A stretch of 64,000 nt of DNA from Streptomyces sp. SID12488. GTDB lineage: Bacteria; Actinomycetota; Actinomycetes; Streptomycetales; Streptomycetaceae. Of this stretch, positions 47,480 through 56,287 are shown piece after piece. Under the pieces are notes generated by a model. That model ran no database searches and was not told where the DNA came from. It worked only from the letters and a program-made list of their open reading frames with translations. Location: contig NZ_JAAGLT010000007.1 in NCBI RefSeq assembly GCF_010548275.1, forward strand, positions 248,001 through 312,000. Reading direction: 5' to 3'. Position 1 is the stretch's first letter. Each line of letters starts with the position of its first letter. A program made the position numbers and the translations under genes.

Positions 47480-48833
47480 CAAGGTGACCCACGGGACTGA
47501 TGTGGAAGAGTCCCGCGGGCGAACCGGGCCGAGGCACGCGGCCCCGAGGAAACCGCTGTTCACCAGGTTCCATGTGCCTGCCGGAAAGGCGATAGCCCTG
47601 GCGGCGATGCCGACCGCGGTGCTCATGGGCATGGGGTTCACGCCGACGCTCGCCAACGCCGACGAGCAGCCGGCGTCGAACGCTCAGCGGGCCGAAGACT
47701 ACAAGGCCTGCGTCGCGGCCATGACGGACGACGCCTCGGCGTCGGCGAGCCCGTCGGTGTCGCCCTCGGAGAGTTCGTCCGACGAGGCCTCCGACGAAGC
47801 GACGCCGACCCCTTCTGCCTCCGCCGACGATTCGAAGCCGAGCGACTCCTCTTCGTCGGATTCAGGTTCCGACGACGAGGCCACGCCGGCCCCGACGCCT
47901 TCCGCGAGCAAGACGACGTCCAGTGGCAGCACCGGCGGCGGCAGCGACACGCCGACACCCACCCCCTCGGCGAGTGCGAGCGCCACCGAGGAGAGCGGCA
48001 ACCTGCTGGAGACCATCGGCGACGCGATCGTGGACGTCTTCACGGGCGGCAGCGACTCGTCGACCGACACGGCGTCCACGACGACCACCTCCACGGAGTC
48101 GACGGAGACCACCGAGGCCGCCGACAGCGCCACTCCGACGCCGACCGCGTCCCCCGCCGCGACCGCGGAAGCGGCCGACAAGGGCACGACGACCGGTACC
48201 ACCACGGTCAAGGACGCGAAGCCGAAGGTCACCGAGGTCCTCAAGGACGTCACCGACACGGCGGCCAAGGCGACCGAGAAGACCACGGAGGCGGCCACGA
48301 AGGCGGCCGACAAGGCCACCGCGTCCCCCAGCCCCTCGGCGAGCGCGACGACGGACCTGGACGACTGCCGGGTCGCCACCGAGGACGAGGGCGGTGTCGA
48401 CAACACCATCCGGCTGCCCGACGACCCGTGGACCCTGGAAGCGAGTTCGTTGCTGCTCACAGGCGCGGACTACCAGGGCATCGTCAAGGTGCGCACCGCC
48501 GACGGCACGGTCAAGGACGTCCTGAAGTATGTGATCTCCGGTGGCACGGAGATCAACGACCTGCACCAGATCGTCAAGGACGACCTGTCCGGCAAGACCT
48601 ACCACGCGCAGGCGGCCAAGGGCTCGAAGTCCACGATCAACAACGGCAAGACGGTCATGTACACGGAGAGCATCTCCGGCAACCTGTTCGGCCTGGTCCC
48701 GGTGACCTTCACCCCGAAGAGCCCGCCGCCCCTGAACATCCCGCTGATCTACTTCACGAACGTGAAGGTCATCCAGGCAGGCCAGTTCGGCGGCACGCTG
48801 ACGGTCCCGGGCCTGCACCAGTACACGACCTGA
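47469..48833 (+). CDS. Secreted Ser/Thr-rich protein with conserved C-terminal domain
   Basis: A 454-aa protein. A signal peptide ends near residue 64 (...GFTPTLANA). About 240 residues of Ser/Thr/Ala/Asp/Pro low-complexity stalk follow, then a C-terminal domain of about 155 residues with one Cys near its start (DLDDCRVATED), 'EASSLLLTGADYQGIVKV' and 'LNIPLIYFTNVKV'. I do not know its function. GTG 47469 has GGGAGGC upstream and lies inside the DUF6114 gene, so it is translationally coupled. Third gene of a putative cell-surface operon. Confidence 0.82.
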   Translation: MPADKVTHGTDVEESRGRTGPRHAAPRKPLFTRFHVPAGKAIALAAMPTAVLMGMGFTPTLANADEQPASNAQRAEDYKACVAAMTDDASASASPSVSPSESSSDEASDEATPTPSASADDSKPSDSSSSDSGSDDEATPAPTPSASKTTSSGSTGGGSDTPTPTPSASASATEESGNLLETIGDAIVDVFTGGSDSSTDTASTTTTSTESTETTEAADSATPTPTASPAATAEAADKGTTTGTTTVKDAKPKVTEVLKDVTDTAAKATEKTTEAATKAADKATASPSPSASATTDLDDCRVATEDEGGVDNTIRLPDDPWTLEASSLLLTGADYQGIVKVRTADGTVKDVLKYVISGGTEINDLHQIVKDDLSGKTYHAQAAKGSKSTINNGKTVMYTESISGNLFGLVPVTFTPKSPPPLNIPLIYFTNVKVIQAGQFGGTLTVPGLHQYTT

Positions 48834-48865
48834 GCACTCACATCCCCCGTTCGGGAGCCGCACCG

Positions 48866-48916
48866 AGGCCTGTGGCCCGACTCACCGCTGTTGGCGGGGG
48901 GTCGGGCCACAGGCCT
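48866..48916 (+). terminator. Terminator of the DUF6230 operon
   Basis: A 16-bp perfect stem (48866-48881 with 48901-48916) 32 nt after the stop codon. Confidence 0.8.
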
Positions 48917-49498
48917 GTGCGGGAGGTAAGCGGGGTTCGAACGTAATGGCTAATCAAGGGTTTCGTAAACGCTTTCCCAGTGCCATGATGATCCGGTCCC
49001 TGTGGGAAGGGGGCCACGGGGGGCGCGTGTTGACCGCACGCGCAGCGGAGACGGGGGTCTCAGTACTTCCTGACTTTCCTTACGCGGCAGGCCGCCGGTG
49101 ACTCCACCGGTCGGTCGTGGCGGAGTGTTCGTCGTGCCTTCTTCCTGCTGGCCGAGACCGATCATCCGGACCAGACCATCCAGGCAGGTATCGATGCGTG
49201 AACAACTCCGCGAAGACCTCAACGAGCCGTCCGCGACGAGGCCTTGCGGCTGCCGCCGCCGTACTCGGCGTAGTGGTACCCGCGGCCCCCGCAGCTTCCG
49301 ACGAGCCTAGAACGCCGCTCTCGGCAGCACCGCAGGGCCGCCCCTGCTCTGCTCAACTCCCTTGCCGGGCAAGGTAAATCCTCAATCCACGCTTGCCGCT
49401 CTCTGGGTGTCATCCAGCCCCCAGGTTCAGGCTTTTGTTCATGTTCGGACCCATTGCTTGAGTGACCGTCAGGTTCGACGGCGCGAGGTCGCCGAGTC
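48917..49498. other. Intergenic region before the polymorphic toxin
   Basis: A 580-bp stretch, less GC-rich around 48,940-49,000. Besides a possible 59-codon ORF (49198-49377) I see no supported gene. It must hold the promoter of the large toxin gene. Confidence 0.4.
49198..49377 (+). CDS. Possible short secreted peptide
   Basis: GTG 49198 opens 59 codons with a convincing Sec-type leader: basic N-terminus (MNNSAKTSTSRPRR), Ala/Val-rich core and a PAAPAAS cleavage zone. About 25 residues with two Cys follow. The ribosome binding site (AGGCAGG) is mediocre. It could be a real small exported peptide, or the detached signal sequence of the toxin gene that starts 120 bp further on. Confidence 0.35.
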   Translation: MNNSAKTSTSRPRRGLAAAAAVLGVVVPAAPAASDEPRTPLSAAPQGRPCSAQLPCRAR

Positions 49499-52400
49499 GT
49501 GCCGGCCCCGCCGTATCCCTCGGTCGGCTCCCTGATCAGAACGGGTACTCCATTGCGCTCCAGACCCCCAGGGTTTCCCAAACCCCTGCTTCGGCTCTCT
49601 CGCATGACCGGCCGTCTGCTCCCGCCGATGCTCGCCGTGGCCTTGGTGGCCGGGGTGGGCGTGAGCAACGAGTACAAGGCACCGCCGACCGAATTGGCTG
49701 CCGACTACGACTGGTACGAGGACACCGCCGCCGAGCAGTTGCGGCAGGACCAGTGCCTGATGAGTGAGGTACTGCGGCTGGGCGGGCCGACCATGGCCTC
49801 CACCGCGAAGGAAGCACTCAACCAGAGTCCGGAGGGGCTGCGGGAGCTGGCCGACCGGGACCGCTGGGAGGACACTCCGCTCGCCATCGCGTACGAGTCG
49901 GACCGGGATGCCGCGCGTGCTGAGCTGGACCGGCTGCACGTGCTCCACAACAGCTGGAAGATATACGGGCTCGAGACGCCGGGCGGCTTCGATTCCGTCG
50001 CCGACTTCGAGTGGCCGCCCGGGACCAGCGGTGACGACGGTGAGGACTTCCACTCCCAGACCGGCCTCACGGCGTGGATCGCCGACCGGTTCTGGAAGAG
50101 TGAGGGTGACTTCTACGAGGACGCGACCCCGAAGGCCGACGCGGAGACCGTCGCGGCGGTGAAGGCTCTGGGGCAGCCGCTGTACGGCAGCGACCCCGAT
50201 CCGTCCCTGCCGGACTGGGACCGACGGCTCGCACTGCGGGACGCCTTCAAGCACCTGACGGCCTGGAGTCTGGAGCCGACCGGAGCGGACAACGCACGCA
50301 TCTTCCTGAGCTCGGGCGGGTTCCCGAACAAGGCACCGGTGCCGGGTACCGCCGAGCACCGGGTCGCCGTCGAGGACCTCAAGTCCCGGTTCGCCGCCTG
50401 TGGGTGGCGTGACCCGATGGACCCGGAGAAGGTCCTGGGCGAGGTCTCGGCGACCGCCGGGGCGGAGTGGCAGCAGGAGATCGGCTCGCAGGCCGCCAAG
50501 CGCAACGACATCCTGACCGCGAACAAGAACGCCGTCCAGGCGCTGACCGTGGCCTCCGAGTCGATGGGCAAGATGCTCGGCCACTCGTGGGTCGCCGACC
50601 ACATCACCCGCTGGCAGGACTACTGGTCCTCGGGCGGCATCGGCTGGGTCGGCGATTCCCCGATGGCCGTCCAGATCCCGGGTGCGGCCGGCAAGTGCCT
50701 CGGTGTGCAGGGTTCCGGCACCGCGAACGGCACGGCTGTCGAGGTCGTCGCCTGCGCCACGGCGGCCGCCCAGCAGTGGAGGGTCAACGGGGGATACGGC
50801 GAGGGCTACAGCCTGCAGAACGTGAACTCGCAGAAGTGCCTCGACCTGGCCACCAACCAGACGAAGATCCAGATCTCGACCTGCCTTGGCACGCCCACGC
50901 AGGTGTGGAAGTTCAGCGTCCGGGCCGGCGCCACCCTGCAGAACCTGGGGGCGAACAAGTGCCTGAACTTCCCCACGTACACAGCCGGACAGGACGCGCT
51001 CGCGGCCGCCTGCAGCACCGCTGCCACGCAGAAGGTGCTGTTCAAGGTCTCCGCACACAACGGCACTGTTCCACCGACGGCGGAGTTCACCAAGGCCACG
51101 CAGCGGCTGACCGCCGCGCGCACCGGAGCGCAGGCCGAACTGGCCGAGCTCAAGCGCCGGGCGACGGCCGCGACGGCCGCCCAGACGGCCAGCACCACCG
51201 CCGAGCAGGCGGCGTACGCGATCGCGGACGCCAACGGGGCGCCGCGGGGTCGCGGTCTGCTGGTGGGCCAGCAGAAGGCACAGGTCACGCAGGGAGCGGC
51301 GGCTGCCGTCGCGGCGCTGGTGAAGGCCGGCGAGACCGCCGAGGCAGCTACTCGCGCGGCTGCCGCCGACAGCGCCACGATCGCCCAGCGGGCGCTGGCG
51401 CAGGCCGCGCAGTCCAAGGCGGAGTTCCGCAAGCAGGCTGCCTACCGGGCCGAACTGCAGGCCAAGGCGGCCGCGGACGCGGCCAAGCTGCACCGCGACA
51501 ACGCCAAGAAGGACAAGGAGCTGGCCGAGTCGAAGCTGGCCGAGTCCCTGGTCGCGGAGACGGACGCGAAGGCGGCGGCTGCTGACGCGCACGCCAAGCG
51601 GCTGAAGGCCGAGGCCGAAGAGGCCACGGCGAAGAAGGAGAAGGAGACCGCCGACGTCAAGAAGTCGGAGGCGGCCCGCCACCGGCAGACCGCGGAAACC
51701 GAAGCGGTCAACGCGGAGACCGCCAAGGGCAGAGCCGAGGCGTCGGAGGCCACTGCGGTGGCCCGGAAGGAGGACGCCGAGACCGCCCGGGATCGTGCCA
51801 AGGACCTGCGTGACGACGCGTGGGACGCCGAGCAGAAGGCGGACGCGGCGCGCGCCAAGGCCGATGCCAAGGAGGCCTACGCCGAATCTCTGGTAGCGGG
51901 GGGTGCGGCGGACGCCGCGCGGGCGGCCGCCAATGAGGCCGGCCGGCACGCGGACGATGCCGAGGCGGCGGCCGGCCGGGCTCGTATCGCGGCCGACGCG
52001 GCCACCCAGGCGGCAGCTGACGCGGACGCGGCGGCGACTCGTGCGGAGGCCGCCGCCAGACGCTCCCGGGCAGCCGCGGACGAGGCGCAGGCAGCGAAGC
52101 TGCGTGCGGACGCCGCGGTACGCACCGCGACCAGCGCAGCCGCCGACGCCATCGACGCCTCCGAGCACGCCTCGGCCGAGGCCGCGCTGTCGGTCAAGGC
52201 GGCCAACGAGGCCGAGGCGAAGGCGAAGACGGCCAGGGCCGAGGCGGACGCGGCGCAGGCCGAGGCCAACAAGGCCACCGTCGCCGCAGCGAAGGCGGCG
52301 GGGTTCGCCTACGTCACCGCGCAGGCGGCGGTGGACGCCGGGAACTCCGCCGCGCAGGTCGCAGCGCCCGCGAACGACGCGATCCAGTTCGGCTCGCCGT

Positions 52401-54469
52401 ACGTCACCAAGGACTCGGCCGCATCTCTGGTGGTCCTGTCCGGCCAGGCGGCGAAGACCATCGCCGAGCAGCAGAAGGCCGTCGCGGACGCCCACGCCAC
52501 CAACGCGGCGGAGGAAGCGGCTGCCGCCCAGGCCATCGCCGACCAGGCACAGGGTGACGCCAAGGTCGCCTACCAGCACGCGGCGAACGCCGCCAAGTAC
52601 GCCTCGGACGCCCGCGGCTACTCGAAGGAGGCGCTGACCTACGCGGCCGCTGCGGCGACCGCCGCGACGAAGGCACAGCAGTCACTGGCCCGCACCATCG
52701 GCTACCAGGCCCAGGCCACCGCCGACGCGGCGGCCGCCGACAAGGCCGCGGGTCGCGCCGAAGGCTACGCCGAAGCAGCCCGCACCTCTGCCGATGCCGC
52801 CGCCCTCGATGCTGCCGCCGCCCGTGCTGCCGCCGCGCAGGCGGAGGAGTCGGCCAGCCGGGCCAGGGCCGCCGCCGAGCGGGCCGACGCCGCGGCGACG
52901 GCGGCGGAGGAAGCCGCCAAGGACGCCCAGGCATTCGCCGAATCAGCACAGCAGGCAGCCGAGTCCGCCGAACGCAAGGCCGCCAACCAGACGGTCAGCG
53001 ACGGTGCCGGCACCAGCTTCGGCGGCGGCACGTTCTTCGTCGTGGACGAGGACAGCGTCGAGGTCACGGATGTCAGGCAGCAGCAGCCGTGCGAACTGCC
53101 GCCCGGCATCGGCACGAGCTGCACGGTCACCTTCACCTACACCTTCAACGTCAAGGTCGACTACTACCTGTGCACCAATGCCAACGTGCCGGCGACCCAG
53201 TCGGGCTGCCCGTCGGTGGACACGGTGCATCTGGGTTCAGAGCCCTTCACCGGCCTGAAGAAGGACATCACCAAGACATTCACCCAGTGGGAGATCCTGC
53301 AGGGCCTGCTCAAGACCTATCTCGAGGTGGGCAGGCAGATCCTGGTCCAGGACTTCGTGGACTGCTGGCACGGCAGTGTGTCCGGCTGCGCCTGGGCGGC
53401 GTCCAACTTCATCCCGGGTAAGGCGCTGGGCAAGGTCGTAGAGGGGCTCAACGCTCTGAAGCTCGCCATGCGCACGGGCACCGGGGTGCGGGAGGCGTTC
53501 AAGGCGCTGAAGGCACTGGACGACATCGACCCGGCGACCCTCGCCAAGATCGAGAATACGGTCGACACATACGAGGACCTGGTCACCACCTGCACCCGGA
53601 ACAGTTTCCCCGGAGGCACCCAGGTACTCATGGCGGACGGCTCCCGCAAGGCGATCCGCGATGTGCGTGTCGGTGAGACGGTGCTGGCCACCGACTCGCA
53701 GAGCGGGCAGTCCGCGGCCCAGCCGGTGACCGCGACCTTCAGCCACGACACCACGCGGCTGGTGGACATCACCGTCAGCGGCGGAGTCCTGACCAGCACG
53801 GCCGGTCACCGGTTCTACGTCGCGGAGCGCGGCTGGACGCTGGTCTCGGACCTGCGGGTGGGCGACCGCCTGCGCACCCCCGACGGAAGCCTGCACCTGG
53901 TGCAGGGCCTGCGGGACCGCGCCGGCCTGGCGCCCCGCGAGGTGTTCGACCTCACGGTCGACGGGTTCCACTCGTTCTACGTCGGCACCGTCGGGCAGCG
54001 TTCCCGCGACGTCCTGGTGCACAACTGCACCAACATCCTCGCCGACGAGACCATCGAGGGTGCGCACACCCTCAATGACCATGTGAACCTCAGCCCCCAG
54101 AAGCTGGCCGACAAGCTGGCCAAGGACGGCGTGGCGACGCAGTGGGCCAGCAGGGACATCGCCGTCGCGGCGGTCGACCAGGGCATGGCAGACTGGATCA
54201 AGCTGCCCGGCAATGCGGACAAACTGGAGGCCTGGCGCATCAGGCAGGCCCAGCGGGTCGGCAAGGGCATCGGCTTCGACCCGAGAAAGGACCTGCTGCC
54301 CATCCGTATACCGGTCACCGGGCACGGCCCCTCGCTCGGTACGAAGTGGGTGAGCGGCGGCAGCTCTGCCGGCCAGGCCGTCGGCAACACGGTGGTGATC
54401 CAGCTGAAGTTCGCCAAGGGGCATATGAAGCCCAAGACCTGGGTCGTCTACACCGCCTACCCGGAGTAG
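49499..54469 (+). CDS. Polymorphic toxin: ricin lectin, coiled coil, HINT, RNase A-like C-terminus
   Basis: A 1,656-aa exported toxin. A hydrophobic leader follows Met36 (residues about 40-55), then a conserved N-terminal domain (about 60-390, 'YDWYEDTAAEQLRQDQCLM'), a ricin-type beta-trefoil (about 391-520, 'KCLGVQG', 'QKCLDLATN', 'QVWKF'), an Ala-rich coiled coil (about 540-1165), a pretoxin region, a HINT domain from C1365 (CTRNSFPGGTQVLMADG) to its N-C end HNC at 1508-1510, and a 146-residue toxin tail. The tail has GAHTLNDHV (catalytic His about 1523) and ends VVIQLKF...TWVVYTAYPE, as in CdiA-type RNase A-like domains. HINT self-cleavage should free the tail. GTG 49499 is the longest start; ATG 49604 gives a tidier signal peptide but lacks a ribosome binding site. 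Confidence 0.88.
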   Translation: MPAPPYPSVGSLIRTGTPLRSRPPGFPKPLLRLSRMTGRLLPPMLAVALVAGVGVSNEYKAPPTELAADYDWYEDTAAEQLRQDQCLMSEVLRLGGPTMASTAKEALNQSPEGLRELADRDRWEDTPLAIAYESDRDAARAELDRLHVLHNSWKIYGLETPGGFDSVADFEWPPGTSGDDGEDFHSQTGLTAWIADRFWKSEGDFYEDATPKADAETVAAVKALGQPLYGSDPDPSLPDWDRRLALRDAFKHLTAWSLEPTGADNARIFLSSGGFPNKAPVPGTAEHRVAVEDLKSRFAACGWRDPMDPEKVLGEVSATAGAEWQQEIGSQAAKRNDILTANKNAVQALTVASESMGKMLGHSWVADHITRWQDYWSSGGIGWVGDSPMAVQIPGAAGKCLGVQGSGTANGTAVEVVACATAAAQQWRVNGGYGEGYSLQNVNSQKCLDLATNQTKIQISTCLGTPTQVWKFSVRAGATLQNLGANKCLNFPTYTAGQDALAAACSTAATQKVLFKVSAHNGTVPPTAEFTKATQRLTAARTGAQAELAELKRRATAATAAQTASTTAEQAAYAIADANGAPRGRGLLVGQQKAQVTQGAAAAVAALVKAGETAEAATRAAAADSATIAQRALAQAAQSKAEFRKQAAYRAELQAKAAADAAKLHRDNAKKDKELAESKLAESLVAETDAKAAAADAHAKRLKAEAEEATAKKEKETADVKKSEAARHRQTAETEAVNAETAKGRAEASEATAVARKEDAETARDRAKDLRDDAWDAEQKADAARAKADAKEAYAESLVAGGAADAARAAANEAGRHADDAEAAAGRARIAADAATQAAADADAAATRAEAAARRSRAAADEAQAAKLRADAAVRTATSAAADAIDASEHASAEAALSVKAANEAEAKAKTARAEADAAQAEANKATVAAAKAAGFAYVTAQAAVDAGNSAAQVAAPANDAIQFGSPYVTKDSAASLVVLSGQAAKTIAEQQKAVADAHATNAAEEAAAAQAIADQAQGDAKVAYQHAANAAKYASDARGYSKEALTYAAAAATAATKAQQSLARTIGYQAQATADAAAADKAAGRAEGYAEAARTSADAAALDAAAARAAAAQAEESASRARAAAERADAAATAAEEAAKDAQAFAESAQQAAESAERKAANQTVSDGAGTSFGGGTFFVVDEDSVEVTDVRQQQPCELPPGIGTSCTVTFTYTFNVKVDYYLCTNANVPATQSGCPSVDTVHLGSEPFTGLKKDITKTFTQWEILQGLLKTYLEVGRQILVQDFVDCWHGSVSGCAWAASNFIPGKALGKVVEGLNALKLAMRTGTGVREAFKALKALDDIDPATLAKIENTVDTYEDLVTTCTRNSFPGGTQVLMADGSRKAIRDVRVGETVLATDSQSGQSAAQPVTATFSHDTTRLVDITVSGGVLTSTAGHRFYVAERGWTLVSDLRVGDRLRTPDGSLHLVQGLRDRAGLAPREVFDLTVDGFHSFYVGTVGQRSRDVLVHNCTNILADETIEGAHTLNDHVNLSPQKLADKLAKDGVATQWASRDIAVAAVDQGMADWIKLPGNADKLEAWRIRQAQRVGKGIGFDPRKDLLPIRIPVTGHGPSLGTKWVSGGSSAGQAVGNTVVIQLKFAKGHMKPKTWVVYTAYPE

Positions 54470-54471
54470 AC

Positions 54472-55143
54472 ATGACCTACGAGACCGGCCTCACCTGGCT
54501 CTCCGAGCAGTGCGACGAGTTGGCGGACCTGCCTCCTGCGGAGATGGACTGCCTCATCGAGCGGGGGCCGGTCTCGGCCATGCTCCTGATCACCGAACGG
54601 TCTGCCCTGGAGCTCGGCCACCCGGCGTCCCTGCAACTGGGCCGTGACGTACGGCGGCTACTGGACTCCGGCCTGACGGACGACACGATCCGCACGGCCT
54701 GGGTCGGCTCAACCGACCACGCGTTTGACCCGGCCAAGCAGCAGGTCGGAGCGCGGGAGTGGCTGGGGCGGATCGAATCGGCCTGGCTCGCGGTGGAATC
54801 CCACCGTGACCCCGGCTTCACTCCGCCCCCGGCCGACCCCGTGACGGACGAGTCCCTGCGCGCTGCGGCTCGCAGGGCGATGGCCCCGGTGGCCGCCGTG
54901 CTGACACGGGCGCACGAGGAAGGGGAGGTGTTCAACCCGCTGCCGCTGCCCGCCCCCCTGGTACCGGCGCTGGAGCAGGTGATCACCGGGGCGTGCGCCG
55001 ACCTCGGTTTCCGGCTCTTCCTGCGCGCGGTCAAACGCCACGCGCTGCCGCTGAACGGCCCGTACCGGGCAGCGCTGGTGGCACTCGGCGAACGTCTCGG
55101 CTACCCGGAAGGTGCAGTCGACCAGGGCCTTCAGAGGGACTGA
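54472..55143 (+). CDS. Probable immunity protein for the RNase A-like toxin
   Basis: A 223-aa acidic, mostly helical, cytosolic protein starting 2 nt after the toxin stop; its ribosome binding site (CCGGAG) lies in the toxin's last codons. No signal, no membrane segment, no enzyme motif. I do not recognise the family. The immunity role is inferred from position and coupling, followed by a strong terminator that closes the two-gene unit. Confidence 0.7.
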   Translation: MTYETGLTWLSEQCDELADLPPAEMDCLIERGPVSAMLLITERSALELGHPASLQLGRDVRRLLDSGLTDDTIRTAWVGSTDHAFDPAKQQVGAREWLGRIESAWLAVESHRDPGFTPPPADPVTDESLRAAARRAMAPVAAVLTRAHEEGEVFNPLPLPAPLVPALEQVITGACADLGFRLFLRAVKRHALPLNGPYRAALVALGERLGYPEGAVDQGLQRD

Positions 55144-55148
55144 CGTTA

Positions 55149-55186
55149 CGAGGGGTGGGCGGGAGACGTGTCCCGCCCACCCCTCG
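55149..55186 (+). terminator. Terminator after toxin-immunity pair
   Basis: A 16-bp perfect stem (55149-55164 with 55171-55186) and 6-nt loop, 5 nt after the immunity gene stop. Confidence 0.85.
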
Positions 55187-55195
55187 CAGCGGACG

Positions 55196-55309
55196 TCAGT
55201 ACACCGATTCAGCCTCGTCCATCCGGCCCACCGGCACCGTCTTCAGCCCGGTGACCGCGTCCTTCAGCGGGACCATCTCGATGTCCGTGCCGCGCAGGAC
55301 CGTCATTCG
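55196..55309 (-). pseudogene. 6-phosphofructokinase C-terminal fragment
   Basis: On the minus strand about 37 codons to TGA 55196-55198 read MTVLRGTDIEMVPLKDAV, then TGLKTVPVGRMDEAESVY. This matches the end of actinobacterial PfkA (xMVALRGTDIxxVPLxxA, LKTVPxxRYxEAE), from memory. The frame is stopped by TAG just upstream, and nothing else of the enzyme is present, so it is a relic. A pfkA gene normally lies just past ackA/pta in this chromosomal area, which may be its source. Confidence 0.6.
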
Positions 55310-55352
55310 CTACGAACCCATCAAGAAAAGCTGACGCGGGAGGGCGAGACGT

Positions 55353-55742
55353 TTGAGAACCCAGATGAAGATGACCCGCGACGGCGACGCGTTCATCGCC
55401 CGGCTCACGCCCCGTCAGGTGTCGGCGATGTACGAAGCGCTGAGCTACCTGAGCGACCGGGGCTGCGGTGACACGGAGCTGACCCTGTTGGTCGGCACGG
55501 GCAGGGAGGCGGTCGACGCGCTCATGAAACGCTTGGCCGGACGACACACCGAGTCACGCGACTTCAGGTTCACCATGGGGGAACTCCACATGGTGCTCAG
55601 CGCACTGACCGCCGCGCCCACGATGTTCACCGGGCGCGAAGGCGCTTTCCTGGAGGAGCCGTTCAATATTCGGCTGGGCTTCTACCGGGAGAACTTCGAT
55701 GCCCTGGCGTGCGCCGTCGTCCGCGCAGCGGCCGAGGCGTGA
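55353..55742 (+). CDS. Unknown family, paralogue A of a tandem triplet
   Basis: A 129-aa cytosolic protein. Features shared with its two neighbours: an N-terminal 'MTRDGDAFIARLTPRQ', a helix with 'YEALSYL', 'GELHMVLSALT', 'FLEEPFNIRLGFYRENFDALA' and a final helix. TTG 55353 is the start, with GGGAGGG at good spacing. I know no named family. Location behind a toxin locus suggests immunity or toxin-neutralising function (inference). Confidence 0.75.
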   Translation: MRTQMKMTRDGDAFIARLTPRQVSAMYEALSYLSDRGCGDTELTLLVGTGREAVDALMKRLAGRHTESRDFRFTMGELHMVLSALTAAPTMFTGREGAFLEEPFNIRLGFYRENFDALACAVVRAAAEA

Positions 55743-55882
55743 CACTCGGCGGTAGCCACTGACTGCGCAAGAGGGCGAGGGCCCTGTTCACGGGGAACGC
55801 CCTCGCAGCCGTACAGACGCAACCGTGGGGGCAGCCCTGTTCGCCCTCGCCCAAGTAGAGAGGACGGAGGACGACGCACCAT

Positions 55883-56287
55883 ATGGACACGGACCTCGAA
55901 CTGACCCGGGACGGCGAGGAGTTCGTCGCACGGCTCGCCCCGTCGCAGGCAAGTGCCCTGTACGAGGCGCTCATTTACGCGCGCCACGAGAATGTCACCG
56001 ACGCGTATCTGACCGTGCTGCTGGGCGCCGGCCGGGATGTCGTCGACGGCCTCCTGGCCCGCCTTCGTGACCACGGGGGCAAGCCGCTCGATGTTCGGTT
56101 CCAACCGACGGAGCTGCACGTGGCGCTCAGCGCGCTGACGAACGCGGCGACGCATTTCGTCTCGGGCCAAGGCCTGTTCTCTGAGGAACCTTTCCACATC
56201 CGGCTGGGCTTCTTCCGGCAGAACTTCGATGCCTTGGCACTCGCCATCAACAACGCCCTCTACCAGTTCTACGAGACGGCGTCATGA
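55883..56287 (+). CDS. Unknown family, paralogue B of a tandem triplet
   Basis: A 134-aa homologue: 'LTRDGEEFVARLAPSQ', 'YEALIYA', 'TELHVALSALTNA', 'FSEEPFHIRLGFFRQNFDALA'. ATG 55883 preceded by GGAGGA. Its stop overlaps the start of paralogue C by 4 nt, so B and C are coupled. Separated from A by 140 bp. Confidence 0.77.
   Translation: MDTDLELTRDGEEFVARLAPSQASALYEALIYARHENVTDAYLTVLLGAGRDVVDGLLARLRDHGGKPLDVRFQPTELHVALSALTNAATHFVSGQGLFSEEPFHIRLGFFRQNFDALALAINNALYQFYETAS

Noticed and set aside
47710..48350. Ser/Thr/Asp-rich stretch as a frameshifted or false coding region
   Set aside because: The frame is continuous between a signal peptide and a conserved C-terminal domain, so it is a genuine low-complexity stalk.
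48950..49222. A 90-codon minus-strand frame in the gap before the toxin
   Set aside because: Ser/Arg/Pro-rich, no ribosome binding site, overlaps the better plus-strand leader ORF.
49469..52579. A 1,036-codon open frame opposite the toxin gene
   Set aside because: Antisense of the Ala-rich coiled coil; Arg/Gly/Leu-rich, no motif, no ribosome binding site.
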